Source of the DNA: Dipteronia dyeriana
Taxonomy: Eukaryota; Streptophyta; Magnoliopsida; Sapindales; Sapindaceae
DNA length: 64,000 nucleotides
Direction: 5' to 3'
NCBI GenBank assembly: GCA_032871835.1
Contig: CM065299.1
Location: forward strand, 47,318,706-47,382,705
Under the pieces are notes generated by a model that worked only from the letters and a program-made list of their open reading frames with translations, searched no databases and was not told the origin of the DNA. Shown piece after piece: positions 1 through 10,929 of this stretch. A program made the position numbers and the translations under genes. Position 1 is the first letter of the stretch. Each line of letters opens with the position of its first letter.

Positions 1-1816
1 TGTTTGCACGGCTTTTCCAATCTGTATGTTGTCTCTGACCTGCTGGAAGAATTCTATCAAACATCCTCCCCTTATCAGAGCCTCAATCTGGTTACGCAGG
101 TTGTATTACTCTGAAGTATTGTGCCCCACGTCTCATGAAAGTCGCAGTACTTGTACCTTTTTCTCTTGTCTGTTGGGACTTTCATGGGTGCAGGCTTCTA
201 GAGTAGCCCCTTTATCCCGGATGGCGAGGTAGATTGTTTCCCGAGATGCATTCAAATAGGTGTAATGATCATATCCTCTTTCATCTCTTGTAACGGGGGC
301 TAACGTCCTAGAGAAGGTGAAGCTCGTGAAGAGGTTCGTCTTGCAGGATACCTCAATAGCCTAGGTTGGGAAACGGGTACTCGATACATCGACCTGTTGG
401 GAGGATTGTTTTAGTTTTTCAGAGCCGGCTCAGGTTTGAGAGCCTCCTTTCTCTAGCGTTTTGCTACTCTCATGTCGTCATGCTCCATTTTTACCTTGAG
501 CTGTTCGTCTATTTTGACCTACTTAAGAGCCCGGTCATAGGTCTCTGAAGGTCGCTTGGCGAATGATCGAAAGAGCTTGTCTGCCTACAGGTTCCACCAG
601 AAATTGGCAAGGGTCTCATTCTCTACAAAGACTCCCATCTTGATGACTTCCTAGTGAAAAAATTCCACATACGATCGTAGTGTTTCATCCCATTCCTGAA
701 TCACATATTGAAAGTGTATGGGATCCTTTGGACCCGGTTTGATCCCTTGGAATTATGAGCAGAAGTCGGTTTATAGCTTCGTGAAGAAATCTATGCTACC
801 AGTGGGCAATTTCTTGAACCAAGTTTTTGTGTAGTCAATCAGAGTGGATGGGAACATCCTACATATGGCGGCCCTGGTTGCATTCTAGACTTCCATTTGC
901 TGGACGAAGCCCTCCAGGTGGCTCAAGGGGCCCTCTGTGTCAAAGAACTTGTCTGCCGACATTTTGAATTTCAGTGGGAGCTCAGCCTACCGGATACTTC
1001 TGGTGAAAGGAGCATTAATTTCATTCAAGGGATCCTTCTTGACCTCATTATGCTTTCCCTTCTTTATCTGTTAGATCTCTTTCTGTAGCTTCACCAGTTG
1101 ATCCCCCAGACGCTTGTTCCCGGGTTTCTTTAAGTTGACCTTGGACTCCTCACTGTCGGATCCCTCTGATGAACTGGCGATCTCCACCTAGTTTTCTCTA
1201 TAAGCGGGATCTACCCAGGGCTTTGCTGGCTACCTTCTTCTCTAACCTAGTTTTCCCTTCTTAAAGCCACCGGGTAGGGAGCCTCTCGCTGCTCTCGAGG
1301 CAGGGCGTCCGCTGCAGATTTGACCAGCCTGGGTTGATAACATGATGGTCGGCCAGGCACCGGGGGCATGGGCCCGAGACTTTCCCAGATTGAGGGTTAA
1401 GGCCCTGTCCTATCGCAAACTGGCTCCGACGGGAAAGGCCCTATCAGTCAAAGGCTGGCTGCCTAGCTCCGAGCCTGCTCGACTCTTTCTGAGTGTTGGG
1501 ATTTCCTGGATGGACTACGATGCCCTCCGCGAGCAGGCGAAGGTAGACATTCTCCATGAAGGGCGCTGCCTGTTGATCGAGCATGGTCTAGTTTATTATA
1601 GGAGGGCCAGAAGCTCGCGCAACGGTTGGCTGGACCGAAGTTTGGCTACAGTGCCTGGATTTCCTTCCTTTCCTTAGAGCCTTTCGTGTCAATGCAGTAG
1701 AAGGTTGTCCCGATGCCTCAGGCTGTCCCTGGGAGGATCAGAGCCTCATAATTCCTGTATAACGATGAACACGTAAAATTTTAGTTTGGTTAGTTGGGTG
1801 TGGGTGTTCCAAAAAG
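1..1816 (-). pseudogene. Decayed gag region of a Ty3/Gypsy retrotransposon (Gypsy-1)
   Basis: Reading the minus strand leftwards from the LTR at 1817-2988 gives a patchwork of gag-like peptide in shifting frames. Around 600-760 there is a capsid-type stretch (GPKDPIHFQY, then EWDETLRSY and VIKMGVF). At about 60-200 there is a stretch resembling the C-terminal gag motif (VQVLRL, DVGHNTSE, LRNQIEALIRGG), which in intact relatives reads like KYC-FH---GH-T--C. Many stops and frameshifts make it non-functional. In a working element Gag would form the cytoplasmic particle that packages the RNA. The rest of the element lies beyond the left edge. Open frames on the plus strand here, such as 1342-1677, are antisense shadows. 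Family assignment is confident at superfamily level only. Confidence 0.7.
1795..1814 (-). other. Degenerate primer-binding site of Gypsy-1
   Basis: Immediately inside the LTR the minus strand reads TTTTTGGAACACCCACACCC. This resembles a decayed version of the TTTGGCGCCCACCGTGG-type start found after the 5' LTR of many plant Gypsy elements. Its position supports 1817-2988 being the 5' LTR and 1-1816 being internal sequence. Confidence 0.4.
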
Positions 1817-2988
1817 TGTTAACGGAAAATTTACTTGGTGTGAGGAATTCCAGTTAACACCCTCGAGACTACTACCGGGGAGGTGGTTGCCCGGGGATGG
1901 TACCTTCGGTACCTAGTTTAATCGAACAACAGTGGATGTTTAAAGCAGATGTTAATACAATGAGAAAGAGAACATAATGCTTTAATTATCAATTTCATAT
2001 ATCATAGAAAAATCCCTCAAATGCTCTCAATCTCTCCGGGGTATAGTGGGGTGGTGGCTTCGTGTCTGTCTAAAAATGGATAACAATGGTAGTTGTGTTC
2101 TAATAATAGAATTTAGGCTCAAAAGTAAACTCGTTCCCTCTGTGCCCTCTTTCTTTTTTCTTTCGCGCATGCTTGGGCATATTTATGCATAGTCCAACTA
2201 GGTTTAACTTGTGATCCTCCCACCATTATCTTCTAAATCCAATCACCCCCTTATCGGGTGGGGTCCATTATTTTAATTGTTGTTGACTTTGATTAACAAT
2301 GGACTCGAGAATATCTTAGGTGGAGATAAAGTTTATTTCCTCTTCGGACTCAATCACTTGCCATGCACGTATGTGGTATTTTAATGTTTGTTGGGGTGTA
2401 GATATGATCTTGTGTGCTTTCATGGCGTGATGTCTCATGGTGGTCTTCGAGTATGGTGTTTGCTTCCTCAAAGAGAAAGGTATACCTTTGTTTTGGTTTT
2501 GGAACTAGGAGCTTGGTTGACCTTTCCAAGTCCCTTAGAGCTTGTAATGGCCCTCGTGAGCGCTCTTTGGTTGTACCGGAGCTTCAGCGAGCTTCCATTT
2601 ACCTGTCCAGATAGGTTCGAATCTTCCTTTGCTGAAGTGGAGCGACACTATAGAATGAATTTGATTTTCTTTTAGGTCCCTTTTTTCTTCTGGAGAGGAT
2701 GGCGGGCTTCTGAGGAGGTTGTGAGGTAATTTCAACCTCGGGAAGCATGGCTCGTCATGTATTAGGCATGCTCCGGGCTCTAGTTTCGGTGTAAGAAGCT
2801 CATTTTGATTGTGTCAGGCTTCACTTGGGGTGTTCCCAATGTGTGACGAACTTTCCCTGCTTCTGCGGGATGGCCCAATAGCTCGACCCCCGGAACCGTG
2901 GTACTAGTGTAGGTAATCCCGGATTTGAACCCGGGTTAGAGGAGTGGAAAATTTCCCTTTGGTCCTTAACCAAATTTGGCTATTAATA
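1817..2988 (-). repeat. 5' LTR of Gypsy-1, inserted in the Copia gag
   Basis: This segment is the reverse complement of the solo LTR at 3478-4786. Matching blocks include the inner edges (TGTTAACGG at 1817; CCAAATTTGGCTATTAATA at the right end) and the middle, where TTCTGGAGAGGATGGCGGGC near 2690 matches 3760-3800 inverted. The terminal CA has decayed to TA on one side. It is about 1172 bp, against 1309 bp for the solo copy, and has accumulated many substitutions and indels, so it is old. It interrupts a Copia gag frame exactly at 2988/2989, showing that the Gypsy element jumped into the Copia element. Confidence 0.75.
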
Positions 2989-3196
2989 ATTGATATTTAG
3001 GCTTGAGAACTTTATCTCCCTCTACGGTGGTCATTTTTGGAGGAGTGTACCCATCTTCAATAGCTATCCAAGCACGGTCATTGATCTTGTAGAGATAGGA
3101 CTCCATTTTACCTTTCCAAAAGGTATAGTTCACTCTCGTGAGTAAGAGAAGTCTTGTGCTTGAAGTTCCCTCAGTTCCTCCACCGTTCCCACTCAT
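2989..3196 (-). pseudogene. N-terminal fragment of Ty1/Copia gag
   Basis: A minus-strand frame starts with ATG at 3196, 132 nt after the primer-binding site, and encodes about 69 residues before Gypsy-1 LTR sequence takes over at 2988. It contains LLLLTRVNYTFWKGKMESYL followed by W--IEDGYTPP. This is the usual opening of plant Copia Gag proteins (a short leader, L-R-NY-FW---M---L, then a W and a G--PP turn). The protein would be the structural Gag of the particle. It is truncated by the later insertion, so it is certainly not functional here. Confidence 0.75.
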
Positions 3197-3327
3197 TGTG
3201 TTTAAGGTTTATGAAAGTGGTGAGTGCAAATGCAATGCAACAAACAAAATGCAAGAAAGCACGTAAACAAAATGTAAATTGCAAGAGACACACAAAACAC
3301 GGATCACATAAGTATGTCTAGATACCG

Positions 3328-3339
3328 GCTCTGATACCA
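3328..3339 (-). other. Copia primer-binding site (initiator tRNA-Met type)
   Basis: On the minus strand the sequence reads TGGTATCAGAGC, the standard plant Copia PBS complementary to the 3' end of initiator tRNA-Met. It sits 2 bp inside the LTR boundary (LTR edge TGAAATTCCC at 3342 on the plus strand) and fixes the element's orientation and the LTR end. Confidence 0.9.
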
Positions 3340-3341
3340 AT

Positions 3342-3477
3342 TGAAATTCCCTTAAAGTGTGTGTCTAATAAATGTAGAGGGGGTGAATAGGTTTTTAATC
3401 GAATCAATTACCAATTTTTTGATTAATCAATATTAATGAAACTACCCCATATTATCAAGTATTCACTTAAACACAAT
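3342..3477 (-). repeat. Copia 5' LTR, 3' part (split by a solo LTR)
   Basis: The LTR begins on the plus strand with TGAAATTCCC next to the PBS. It contains AGAGGGGGTGAATAGG, a phrase common in long LTRs of SIRE/Angela-type Copia elements. It is interrupted at 3478 by the solo Gypsy LTR and continues at 4787. The last five bases (ACAAT, 3473-3477) are the target-site duplication of that insertion. Confidence 0.75.
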
Positions 3478-4786
3478 TGTTAATAGCAAAATTTGGCTAA
3501 GGACCCAAGATAAATTTCCCACTCTCATAACCCATATCAAAGCCCGAGTTCACCAGTCATTGAACCCCGGGTCTTAAAGGCGAGCCATAGAACCATTCCG
3601 CAGAAGTGGGGAGAGGTCATCGAGCTTCAGAACTATCAGGAATGGAGACCGACATGACTAGATCGAGCTTCTTACGCCAACACTGGAATTCAGGCAAAGC
3701 CCGACACGTGGTTATCCAAGCTTCTTAAGATCGAAATTACCTCGTAACCTCTTCAGAAGCCCGTCAACCTCTCCAGAAGCTGGCTATCCTCTCCGGATAT
3801 AAAAAAGGGGCTTTTAAATATATCAGGTTCATGCTATAGCTATGCTCCAATTCGCTAAGAAATATTCGAACCTATCTGGATGAGAAAGAGGAAGCTCGTT
3901 AACACCATGCTACCTCTAATGAGTGCCCACAAAGCCGTCTCAAGCTCTAAAGGACCAGAAAAGATCAGGCCAAGCTTTTGGGACCAGAACTAAGGCATAG
4001 GTCTACTTCGCTCTACGAAACAACGAACACCAAACTTGACAACCTCCATGAAGAATCATGCCATGAATACACACAATATCATATCTACACTCCAACGAAC
4101 ATTAAAACTCTGCGTACGTGTAAGGCAAGAGATCGAGTCTAAAAAGGAAACAAACTTATCTCCACCAAAGATATTCTTGAATCCATTATTAATTCGAAGT
4201 CAATGACTTTCAAATAAAAGATCCTGCCCGATAATGATGGAACGGATTCAGAGAATCATGGCGGGAGATTCACTAATTTAAACTACTTGGACTGTGTATA
4301 AATACACCTAACATGAACGATGGAAAATGGGAGAAATTGACAGTGAAGAGGGCGGTAAAGGGCAAATAAACGAAGAGAGTTTCGTACCTCAGCCTAAATT
4401 ATGTAATCAGAACACTGCCTTCATTATTATCTACTATTCGACTGGCACGAGGTTGCCACCCTACTGTACTTCGTTGAGATTTAGTGTATTTGAGAGATTT
4501 CTACTTTTCATGTGTATTCTATAATAAACGTTTATACTCTCGTTTTCATTATATTTGCACTCAAACATTCATTTCTATCCTAGCAGGTTAGGTACTAAAG
4601 GTACCGACCATGGCCACCACCTCCATGGTAGTGGTCTTGAGGGTCACCTCTAGTAAATTACCCGTTAACACTTTCTATCATAGCAGGTCAGATACCAAAG
4701 GTACCGACCCCGATCACCACCTCCGTGGCAGTGGTCTCGAGGGTGCTAGTTGGAATTTCTCACCTCGAGTAAATTTCTCGTTAACA
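3478..4786 (+). mobile_element. Solo Gypsy LTR with intact 5-bp TSD
   Basis: The element starts TGTTAA and ends TTAACA, a perfect 6-bp terminal inverted repeat. It is flanked by ACAAT on both sides (3473-3477 and 4787-4791). It is homologous to the LTR at 1817-2988 in the opposite orientation. No internal region is present, so it is most simply a solo LTR left by recombination between the two LTRs of a once complete element. Its 3' end carries a tandem duplication of about 100-115 bp (about 4570-4670 and 4671-4786), each copy with a GGTACCGACC-(A/C)CACCTCC core. It sits inside the Copia LTR. Confidence 0.85.
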
Positions 4787-6177
4787 ACAATTTAGCATAA
4801 AACAACAAAAAAACATAAGAATTTGATTTACATGAGAAACCCTCCAACTTGGTGAAACTCACGGGCTAATCCACTTAGCCACAGACTGTCCATAAAATCC
4901 ACTATTTGAATGAAAGTTTACAACCTAGGTTGACCTCCAGTCACACCATCCAGATACTAACCCTTTCACTCTACCCAACAGGCCTATAATAGTGATCTTG
5001 GACCAACAAGCTTGTGCACTAAACACTTAGTCACAAAGTTTAACAATAACCATGAAGATAATATGCAACTTATGTGAATACATGGAACTATTCAATATGC
5101 AAAAATGCTAGGTTAACACATTTAAGCTTATCTAAGGATTTAATACAAAATCCTAAAGATCAATTATCTAAATGCAAAAGCAAATTGATTTAGCTAAAGA
5201 GACAAAATGATCTAAACCCTAGCTATCACAAAATACAAATCTCAACCAACAGTCAACAACCCAAGCATGTTATAAATGCAATTAAACTCAAAGGCATGCA
5301 TTCAATGAACAATTAATGTTATTCCTATGTAAACATGGCATAAAAGTGAAACTTGAAATTCTAGGACATCTAGAAATTACCTAGTCTTATAAAAATGAAG
5401 TCTCATGCTTGGAAGATGCAAGGCTGATGCTTTAATGATCATGAAATGGTGTTTGGTTGAGTAAAGGTGAGTGTTTGGGAGTCTTTCTCTCTCTAGAAAA
5501 CCTTGGCCTCTCAAAAATGGTTTCTTGGACTTCTTACACCAGAAAAGAGAAGATGAGAACATATATATATGGTGCTCTAAACAAAATGACATCGTTTTGA
5601 GAAAAGACAACCAAAACCCGTCAGAACCACAGGCTGGACCGCGGTGCATGCAATTGGTGTGTCGCCTTGACAACATCGTTGCGGAGACCACTGTGCATGC
5701 ATGTGCACAGGCCGCGGTATGGTCAATAGGAAAAGCCTGGACAACACCTCTGCGGGGACCGATGTGCATGCATGTGCACAGACCCCGGTATGGACAGTAT
5801 GCAACGCCTGATTAACGCCGCTGTGAAGACCGCAGTGGCGACATGAGCCTAGCAAGTGACCTGAAACGCGGCCAAGAGGAAAATCCTCTTATCAAAGCAA
5901 ACACAACATACAATCCAAGCAAGCAAGAGATATGAAAAAAATAAGGCACACCAAAGAGGAAATGAACACTAATGCAAGATAATTAAAACATGCATGAGAG
6001 AGTGAGTGTGTGCACTAAATCTCTTCAAGGGAGGTTAAGCAAAGTGCTAAAAGATATACCTTTGAAAAGCCCTTGAGCTTTGTCACGAACAAGGTTGACC
6101 TAATCTACCTTTACGCATATATACCCCAAAGTGTGGTTTGTCAACGAAATGAGTCAATTAACAAATGAGGAACTTAC

Positions 6178-6178
<1 letters not shown>
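4787..6178 (-). repeat. Copia 5' LTR, 5' part
   Basis: This continues the Copia LTR after the solo-LTR insertion. The right edge is placed at AACTTACA (6178): read on the minus strand the LTR would begin TGTAAGTTCC, which pairs imperfectly with the other edge TGAAATTCCC (TG-AA-TTCC). The reassembled LTR is about 1.5 kb, long for Copia and typical of SIRE/Angela-like families. The open frames inside it (for example 5377-5769 minus) follow from a GC-rich repeat and are not genes. The element's remaining body was to the left and was disrupted by Gypsy-1. Confidence 0.65.
5636..5840. repeat. GC-rich tandem repeat inside the Copia LTR
   Basis: The phrase GACC-(gc/ac/ga)-GTGCATGCA recurs at about 5637, 5686 and 5758, and a shortened GACCGCAGTGG occurs at 5828, spaced about 50, 72 and 70 bp. 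The unit includes the palindromic ATGCATGTGCAC. GC content stands out sharply from the AT-rich surroundings. Confidence 0.6.

Positions 6179-6182
<4 letters not shown>

Positions 6183-6226
<44 letters not shown>
6183..6226. repeat. (TA)n microsatellite
   Basis: About 22 uninterrupted TA dinucleotides directly outside the Copia LTR edge. Confidence 0.95.
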
Positions 6227-6230
<4 letters not shown>

Positions 6231-8032
6231 ACAGAACTCATCTTTATTTATAATATATCATTGAGAATTACTAATACAATAATATAAAGCACTACCAAGT
6301 AAAACTCCAAATAGATCTCCAAAGGCAAAACAAATAAGCATGCATGATGTTTCATAAGAGTAAAACCAGCAAGTGTAACTTATCACTCTCAAACTTAGAA
6401 TGAGTGAAGTTTTTATATTTTATTCTCTATATGGTTAAAAAGGTTCATTGGAGTTTAAATTTATAACATTTTAAATAATAAATATTATTTAATTTTTATT
6501 TATATGGGTTCGTAGGTTCACCCACTAGTTCATTTTTCCAACCCGCACCCGCTCCCAAACCCGCTGGGTTGTTATTTATACGTGTTTGTGGGTCATAAAT
6601 TCGCCATCCAACCCCAACCCTACCGGGTGGGTTGGGGTCGGGCGGGTACTCGCGGTTGCAGGTCAAATTGTCATCCCTAAAAAAATTTAGAAGAATTGTC
6701 CGAGAAAGATATTAAGCATCTGAAAGAATTATCTAAGAATGATATCAAGCATCTACAACCAGACGAAATCAGCACCACAAACATCAACAACAACCAAAAC
6801 AATGAAATCGCACTAAGAATCGTAATCAATAAACCTAATCTTTGACTAAACAAAACCACACAAAAATCTTAACTCAATCATTCAAAAAACATCAGGGACT
6901 ATGAATACCGTACTCTCAATCTATCTCTAATAATCCAATCGATTAAAGAAAAAAAATGTATCCATGAAGGATGATTTCACAATGAAATAAGAAGAAAAAA
7001 ATCCTGCGATAGGGGTGAGAAATTATATATAGAATCTGTTCTAAAAAAAATTGTATAGAGAGAATAGAGTTGAGGATCATTTTTTTTTTTTTTTTTTTTG
7101 AAATTGAGATAAGGTATATTAAGTTTGAAAATAAGTAAAAGGATAGTTTCGGAATTAAATCAAATATATATATATATATATATATATATTTAATTATATA
7201 TAATTAAATTAAAATTTTAAAAAGTGGAATATAAATAAGTCATTAGAGAGGTGTCAACCTCTCCTATTTGTCGTCTAAAAAGTTTTAGATTCAAATTTCA
7301 TTTACATAGAGAAGAAATTTGGTTTATTTATTTAATTTTATAGAATAAATAAACAAAATCACAAATGAGTAATGACCATGAGAAAGCCAAATAATCACTG
7401 AAAATCTTTATTTCCTATTTGGGCTGTGATGTTAGGATTATGCACTTGAGATTGTACAATGCCAAGTAGCCTTTTAGTCCTGCCATATCACACGAATAAT
7501 TAGTCACCTTTATTTTCTTCTTTTTTAATATATTTTACAAATTGAAATTATTTTTAAAAAAATATTACAATAATTCGGGGTTTGTAAGGGAGGAAGGAGA
7601 AACTCGAACCCATAAACTCGTGGTGTGCGTGAAGGACTTTACTAGTCAAATTAAAATAATTTAATTTACTTAAAATAATTAAAATATTTAATAAAAGTAA
7701 ATTAAAACAATTTAGTTCATTTTAAAAATAATCTAATATAAATTTAATTTAGAGTAATTACCCAATAAATCCTGAACCTTTTTTAAAATTTCGAGTATCT
7801 TATGGCATTTACTTAAGTGACAAAATTAGTTCCATGTTTTTCTCAAATGCTAAATTGGCCCTCAACCTTTCACAAATATCAAATTAATCCTTATAGAGAA
7901 TTAATTTAGGGGGTTGATTTTGATTAAAGTTGTGAAATTTCTTTAATGCCCTATTTTAAAATGATACATTTATAAAAAAATAATAATAAATATTAAATTA
8001 TTTTTTACTAAAAAAGTTGGTGTGGCATCTGG
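6227..8032. other. AT-rich intergenic DNA with repeat debris
   Basis: I see no gene here. The stretch holds a MITE fragment (listed separately), a run of about 20 T at 7079-7100, a (TA)n run at 7163-7189, and degenerate AT-rich sequence that looks like old transposon remains. Small open frames such as 6677-6859 minus have low complexity and no recognisable motif. Confidence 0.6.
6505..6681 (-). mobile_element. Fragment of a hAT-like MITE
   Basis: Read on the minus strand it begins TTAGGGATGACAATTTGACC and continues with repeated CCCG/ACCCGC phrases. This style is common at the ends of non-autonomous hAT elements in plants and resembles the split element at 16380/29173. The other terminus is not found, so it is a fragment. 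The assignment rests on pattern only. Confidence 0.4.
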
Positions 8033-8300
8033 TAGAGGTCCCCAAATCGTGGAGGTCTCCTTCATGATCTGGATTTTCTAGATCACGAAAGAGCCTCTAC
8101 CATCTGGCTTTCTATATATAGCATGTTCACCTTCACGATATGGTTTTCCGGACTGTGGAGGCTAGCCTCCACGATCTTAACCCATAATGCAAAAGAATCC
8201 TCCACAATCTGGGTTTTCAAGATCGCAAAGGAGCCTCTACTATCTAGGTTTTCGAATCATAGAGGACTTCTTTATGATCTCCTGCAATCTTCTCAAGTAG
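8033..8300. repeat. Degenerate ~36-45 bp tandem repeat
   Basis: Variants of CCTCCACGATCTGG-TTTTC followed by AGATCGC(A)AAGGAG recur about six times (for example near 8055, 8095, 8130, 8168, 8205 and 8235). Each unit contains a dyad (CTCCACGATCT / AGATCGTGGAG-like). The units are too diverged to fix an exact period by eye. It is not coding. Confidence 0.55.
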
Positions 8301-8773
8301 AGATTACCGGAGTCCACCTTCGACGATGTATGTTGGATTATTATTATTTTAATAATAATATTGTTATCATATTTTTATAACTAGTTTTATTATATAAAAT
8401 GATTTAAACTTCTTTAGCTTTTAGCTTTAATTTTATTTACACCAATTAAAAAGTCAAAAGTACCCTTTGACCGTTAAGTTTGACTAATAAAAGGTTAACC
8501 AAATAACCAATTCAAAATAATTTATTTTGCTTAAATTATTGATAGAAAGTTTTATTTTTCTTACAAATTATTTGAAATATCTTTATTTAAAAAGAGAAAA
8601 TCAAAACGAGCCACTGAAAATATTAGAATTTAGTTAGTAACCATATACGAAATTTTATTCGTTGATAACCATATTTTTGAAAAATTACCTCAATGCCTAT
8701 ATATAAAAACATAAAAGCTAAAAAACAGTGGATAATCATTAGGGTTTTCTCTCAACTCTAAAACAGAGAATGC

Positions 8774-9007
8774 GTGGTCAGTGAGGGTGAGAGAGAAAAG
8801 AGTGTGGTTGTCGCAAGAGCTGCCGAAAGAGAGCAATGTCTTCACGTCTTTGTCATCATCGCCAAAGAGAAAAGAGCCACGTTGTCATCATTGTCGAAGT
8901 CTGAAGAGAAGACAGTGTCATTGTCGTCGTCATCGAGTAGAAGAGATCGTTGTCACATCCCGGAGATAACCTTACCAATGGCCAAAGAAGATTGTTTGTC
9001 GGTTTGA
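8774..9007 (+). other. Small open frame inside the MULE, probably not a gene
   Basis: A 77-codon open frame rich in Ser, Arg, Glu and Lys lies about 180 bp inside the left terminal repeat; a second frame overlaps it at 8781-8969. The DNA is a purine-rich, trinucleotide-like stretch (GTCATCATCG, GTCGTCGTCATCG). That composition explains both open frames, and no domain is recognisable. The mirror position at the right end (11450-11510) has similar GAAGAAGA-rich DNA, so this is probably part of the subterminal structure of the element. Confidence 0.3.
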
Positions 9008-9960
9008 AGGTTTGGTTTTCTGTTCCCAATTAACTTTTTATCAATTTGATTTGTTGTTAAGAACATTGGATTTTGGTATGGATTTGTTGTTAAGAACATT
9101 TTGATTTCATTTGTTTGGGTTTATTGTTTTCTTATTAAGAACATTTCAATATCAATTTTGATTTCTTGTTAATTGATAAAAAGTTAAGAACATTTCGATT
9201 TCAATTTTGATTTCAATAAAAACTTAAGAACATTTCGATTTCAAGATCTTATAATGGAATATTCTTTATTTTTAACACTGTATTTCCCTCGAACAACATG
9301 GTAGCATGATGCTTCATCTTGCTCTTTGTAGTTTGTAAGAAACTATTTTCTCTTGGCTCCAAATTTTTAGTGGTGCTAGTTGTTGCCTATCAAAGAGGCC
9401 AGTTTCCAGAAAACGACAACCTTGTTTATGTCATCTTAAAAACTGACATATACTTTTAAGTTTTTCTTTATAGAACAAAAGTTCATACATTAGGCTTTGC
9501 TAGCTGAACCTACATTGCAATTTCCTGCATATTTTTTACAAATCAGTTTTTCTGTATTTCATGTTCTGGCCCTTCTTCTTTGGTGTGACAGATTAAGCTA
9601 ATACAGAATTCCTACATCCAAAACTCAACCTTCTGTTTTTTGTGGCATTTCGTTGCTAATAACACCCTTTTGTTTAACTACCTTGGATACACATGAATAT
9701 GTTGAATGAAGATTATACTAATGCACATTAGTCAGGCTCAGCTCTGATTTTGTATTGTTGACTGACACAGACATTTTCTACTACTTAAACTCTTGTCAAT
9801 GTCTATGTAGTTAATTGTTAGTCTGATTAATTTCTCTCTATATAGTTTATATGGTTTGATACACAAATAGAGAGATTTGTTTGAAGATGAATTTGGCAAC
9901 ATAAACTGTGAAGAATTTATGAACAAATTATATTTTGTTGCTGAATTGCTAAGAAGAAAC

Positions 9961-10380
9961 AGGTACTGCTGCGTTGTTGACAGTGTTAGAAATTTTGAAT
10001 TGGATTTGACTAAACTTGAAATTACTCTTTAAATCGTAGGCATCAAACTTGAAATCATTCTTTAAAATAAATGAACCAAACTTGAAATCATGCTTTAAAT
10101 AGTAGGGGCCCTAAACAGGTACTACTGTGTTGTTGACAGTGTTAGACTTTTTGAATTGGATTTGCCCAAACTTGAAATCACTCTTTAAATTGTAGGCACC
10201 AAACTTGAAGTCATCCTTTAAATCGCATGAATCAAACTTGAAATCATGCTTTAAATAGTAAGGACCTAAACAGGTATTGTTGTGTTGTTGACAATGTTAG
10301 ACATTTTAAATTGGATTTACCCAAACTTGAAATCACTCTTTAAATCTAGGTACCAAACTTGAAATCATGTCTTAGATAGC
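9961..10380. repeat. 155-156 bp tandem repeat, 2.7 copies
   Basis: Copies begin with AGGTACTGCTG at 9961, AGGTACTACTG at 10117 and AGGTATTGTTG at 10272, giving periods of 156 and 155 bp; the third copy is incomplete. Each unit itself contains three repeats of ACTTGAAAT-A-T-CTTTAAAT at about 35-45 bp spacing. It lies in the interior of the MULE-like element. Confidence 0.85.
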
Positions 10381-10719
10381 ACCCTAAACTTTAACTTTGA
10401 ATTACAACTTGTAATATTTTCAGAACTTCATATCAAAAAATTCCTAGTTATAATAATTAAGCATGCTTCTCGAGAAACCAAAGTAGTCAATACTAAAACA
10501 TAAACTTACAAACTTAAGTTCATACATGAAATAAACTTACAAACTTAAGTTCATACATGAAATAAGTTCATACTAGAACAAAAGGTTCTTACTTAAGTTA
10601 ATTTAATAATAGAACCTAAACATAAATTGAAATTACAAATGAGTAGTATCACCATCAGTGGGAGTACCCGTCGTACGTTGGGAGTGGTCAACTAACCTCA
10701 CATCATTGTCACGTTGTAA

Positions 10720-10929
10720 TCAGTACTTTCTTCGACCACTCTCTGTCTTAACCAAATTACTTATGATTATATCATATAACGTTCTATCAAATTTGGTTAA
10801 TTGGTATACCAAGTTCATTAACTCTAAATAATTTAAATGAATCGACACCACCTCAACCAATTTATCACCACAAACATATCGTAAATCATCACATTGCCCA
10901 CCATAGTTAATTATCAGCCTGTAATCCAT
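10720..10929 (-). pseudogene. Truncated N-terminus resembling a MuDR-type transposase
   Basis: An open frame of 69 codons starts at 10929 with MDYRLIINYGGQ, followed by DDLRYVCGDK and a V-V-SIHLNYLELMNLVY segment. This order (hydrophobic strand, YGG, D--RYVGG, then -TY-EL---V-) resembles the small N-terminal domain in front of the MULE transposase of plant MuDR-family proteins. The frame stops after GRRKY with none of the DDE catalytic domain, zinc finger or SWIM motif such proteins carry (usually several hundred residues). It lies within the inverted-repeat-bounded element at 8594-11673. I infer an internal deletion of an autonomous MULE. It could instead be a captured fragment. Confidence 0.45.

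Noticed and set aside
1342..1677. 111-codon open frame on the plus strand
   Set aside because: It lies antisense to the decayed gag of Gypsy-1, has no domain, and has no start context or splice structure.
5377..5855. Overlapping 92-130 codon frames on both strands with Cys/His/Ala repeats
   Set aside because: They come from the GC-rich tandem repeat in the Copia LTR. The repetition explains the open frame and the Cys/His spacing.
7571..7640. tRNA-like A and B boxes on the minus strand (GGGTTCGAGTTTC with an upstream AGTAAAGTCC), suggesting a SINE
   Set aside because: Only two short boxes match. There is no clear tail and no target duplication, so it is too weak to call.
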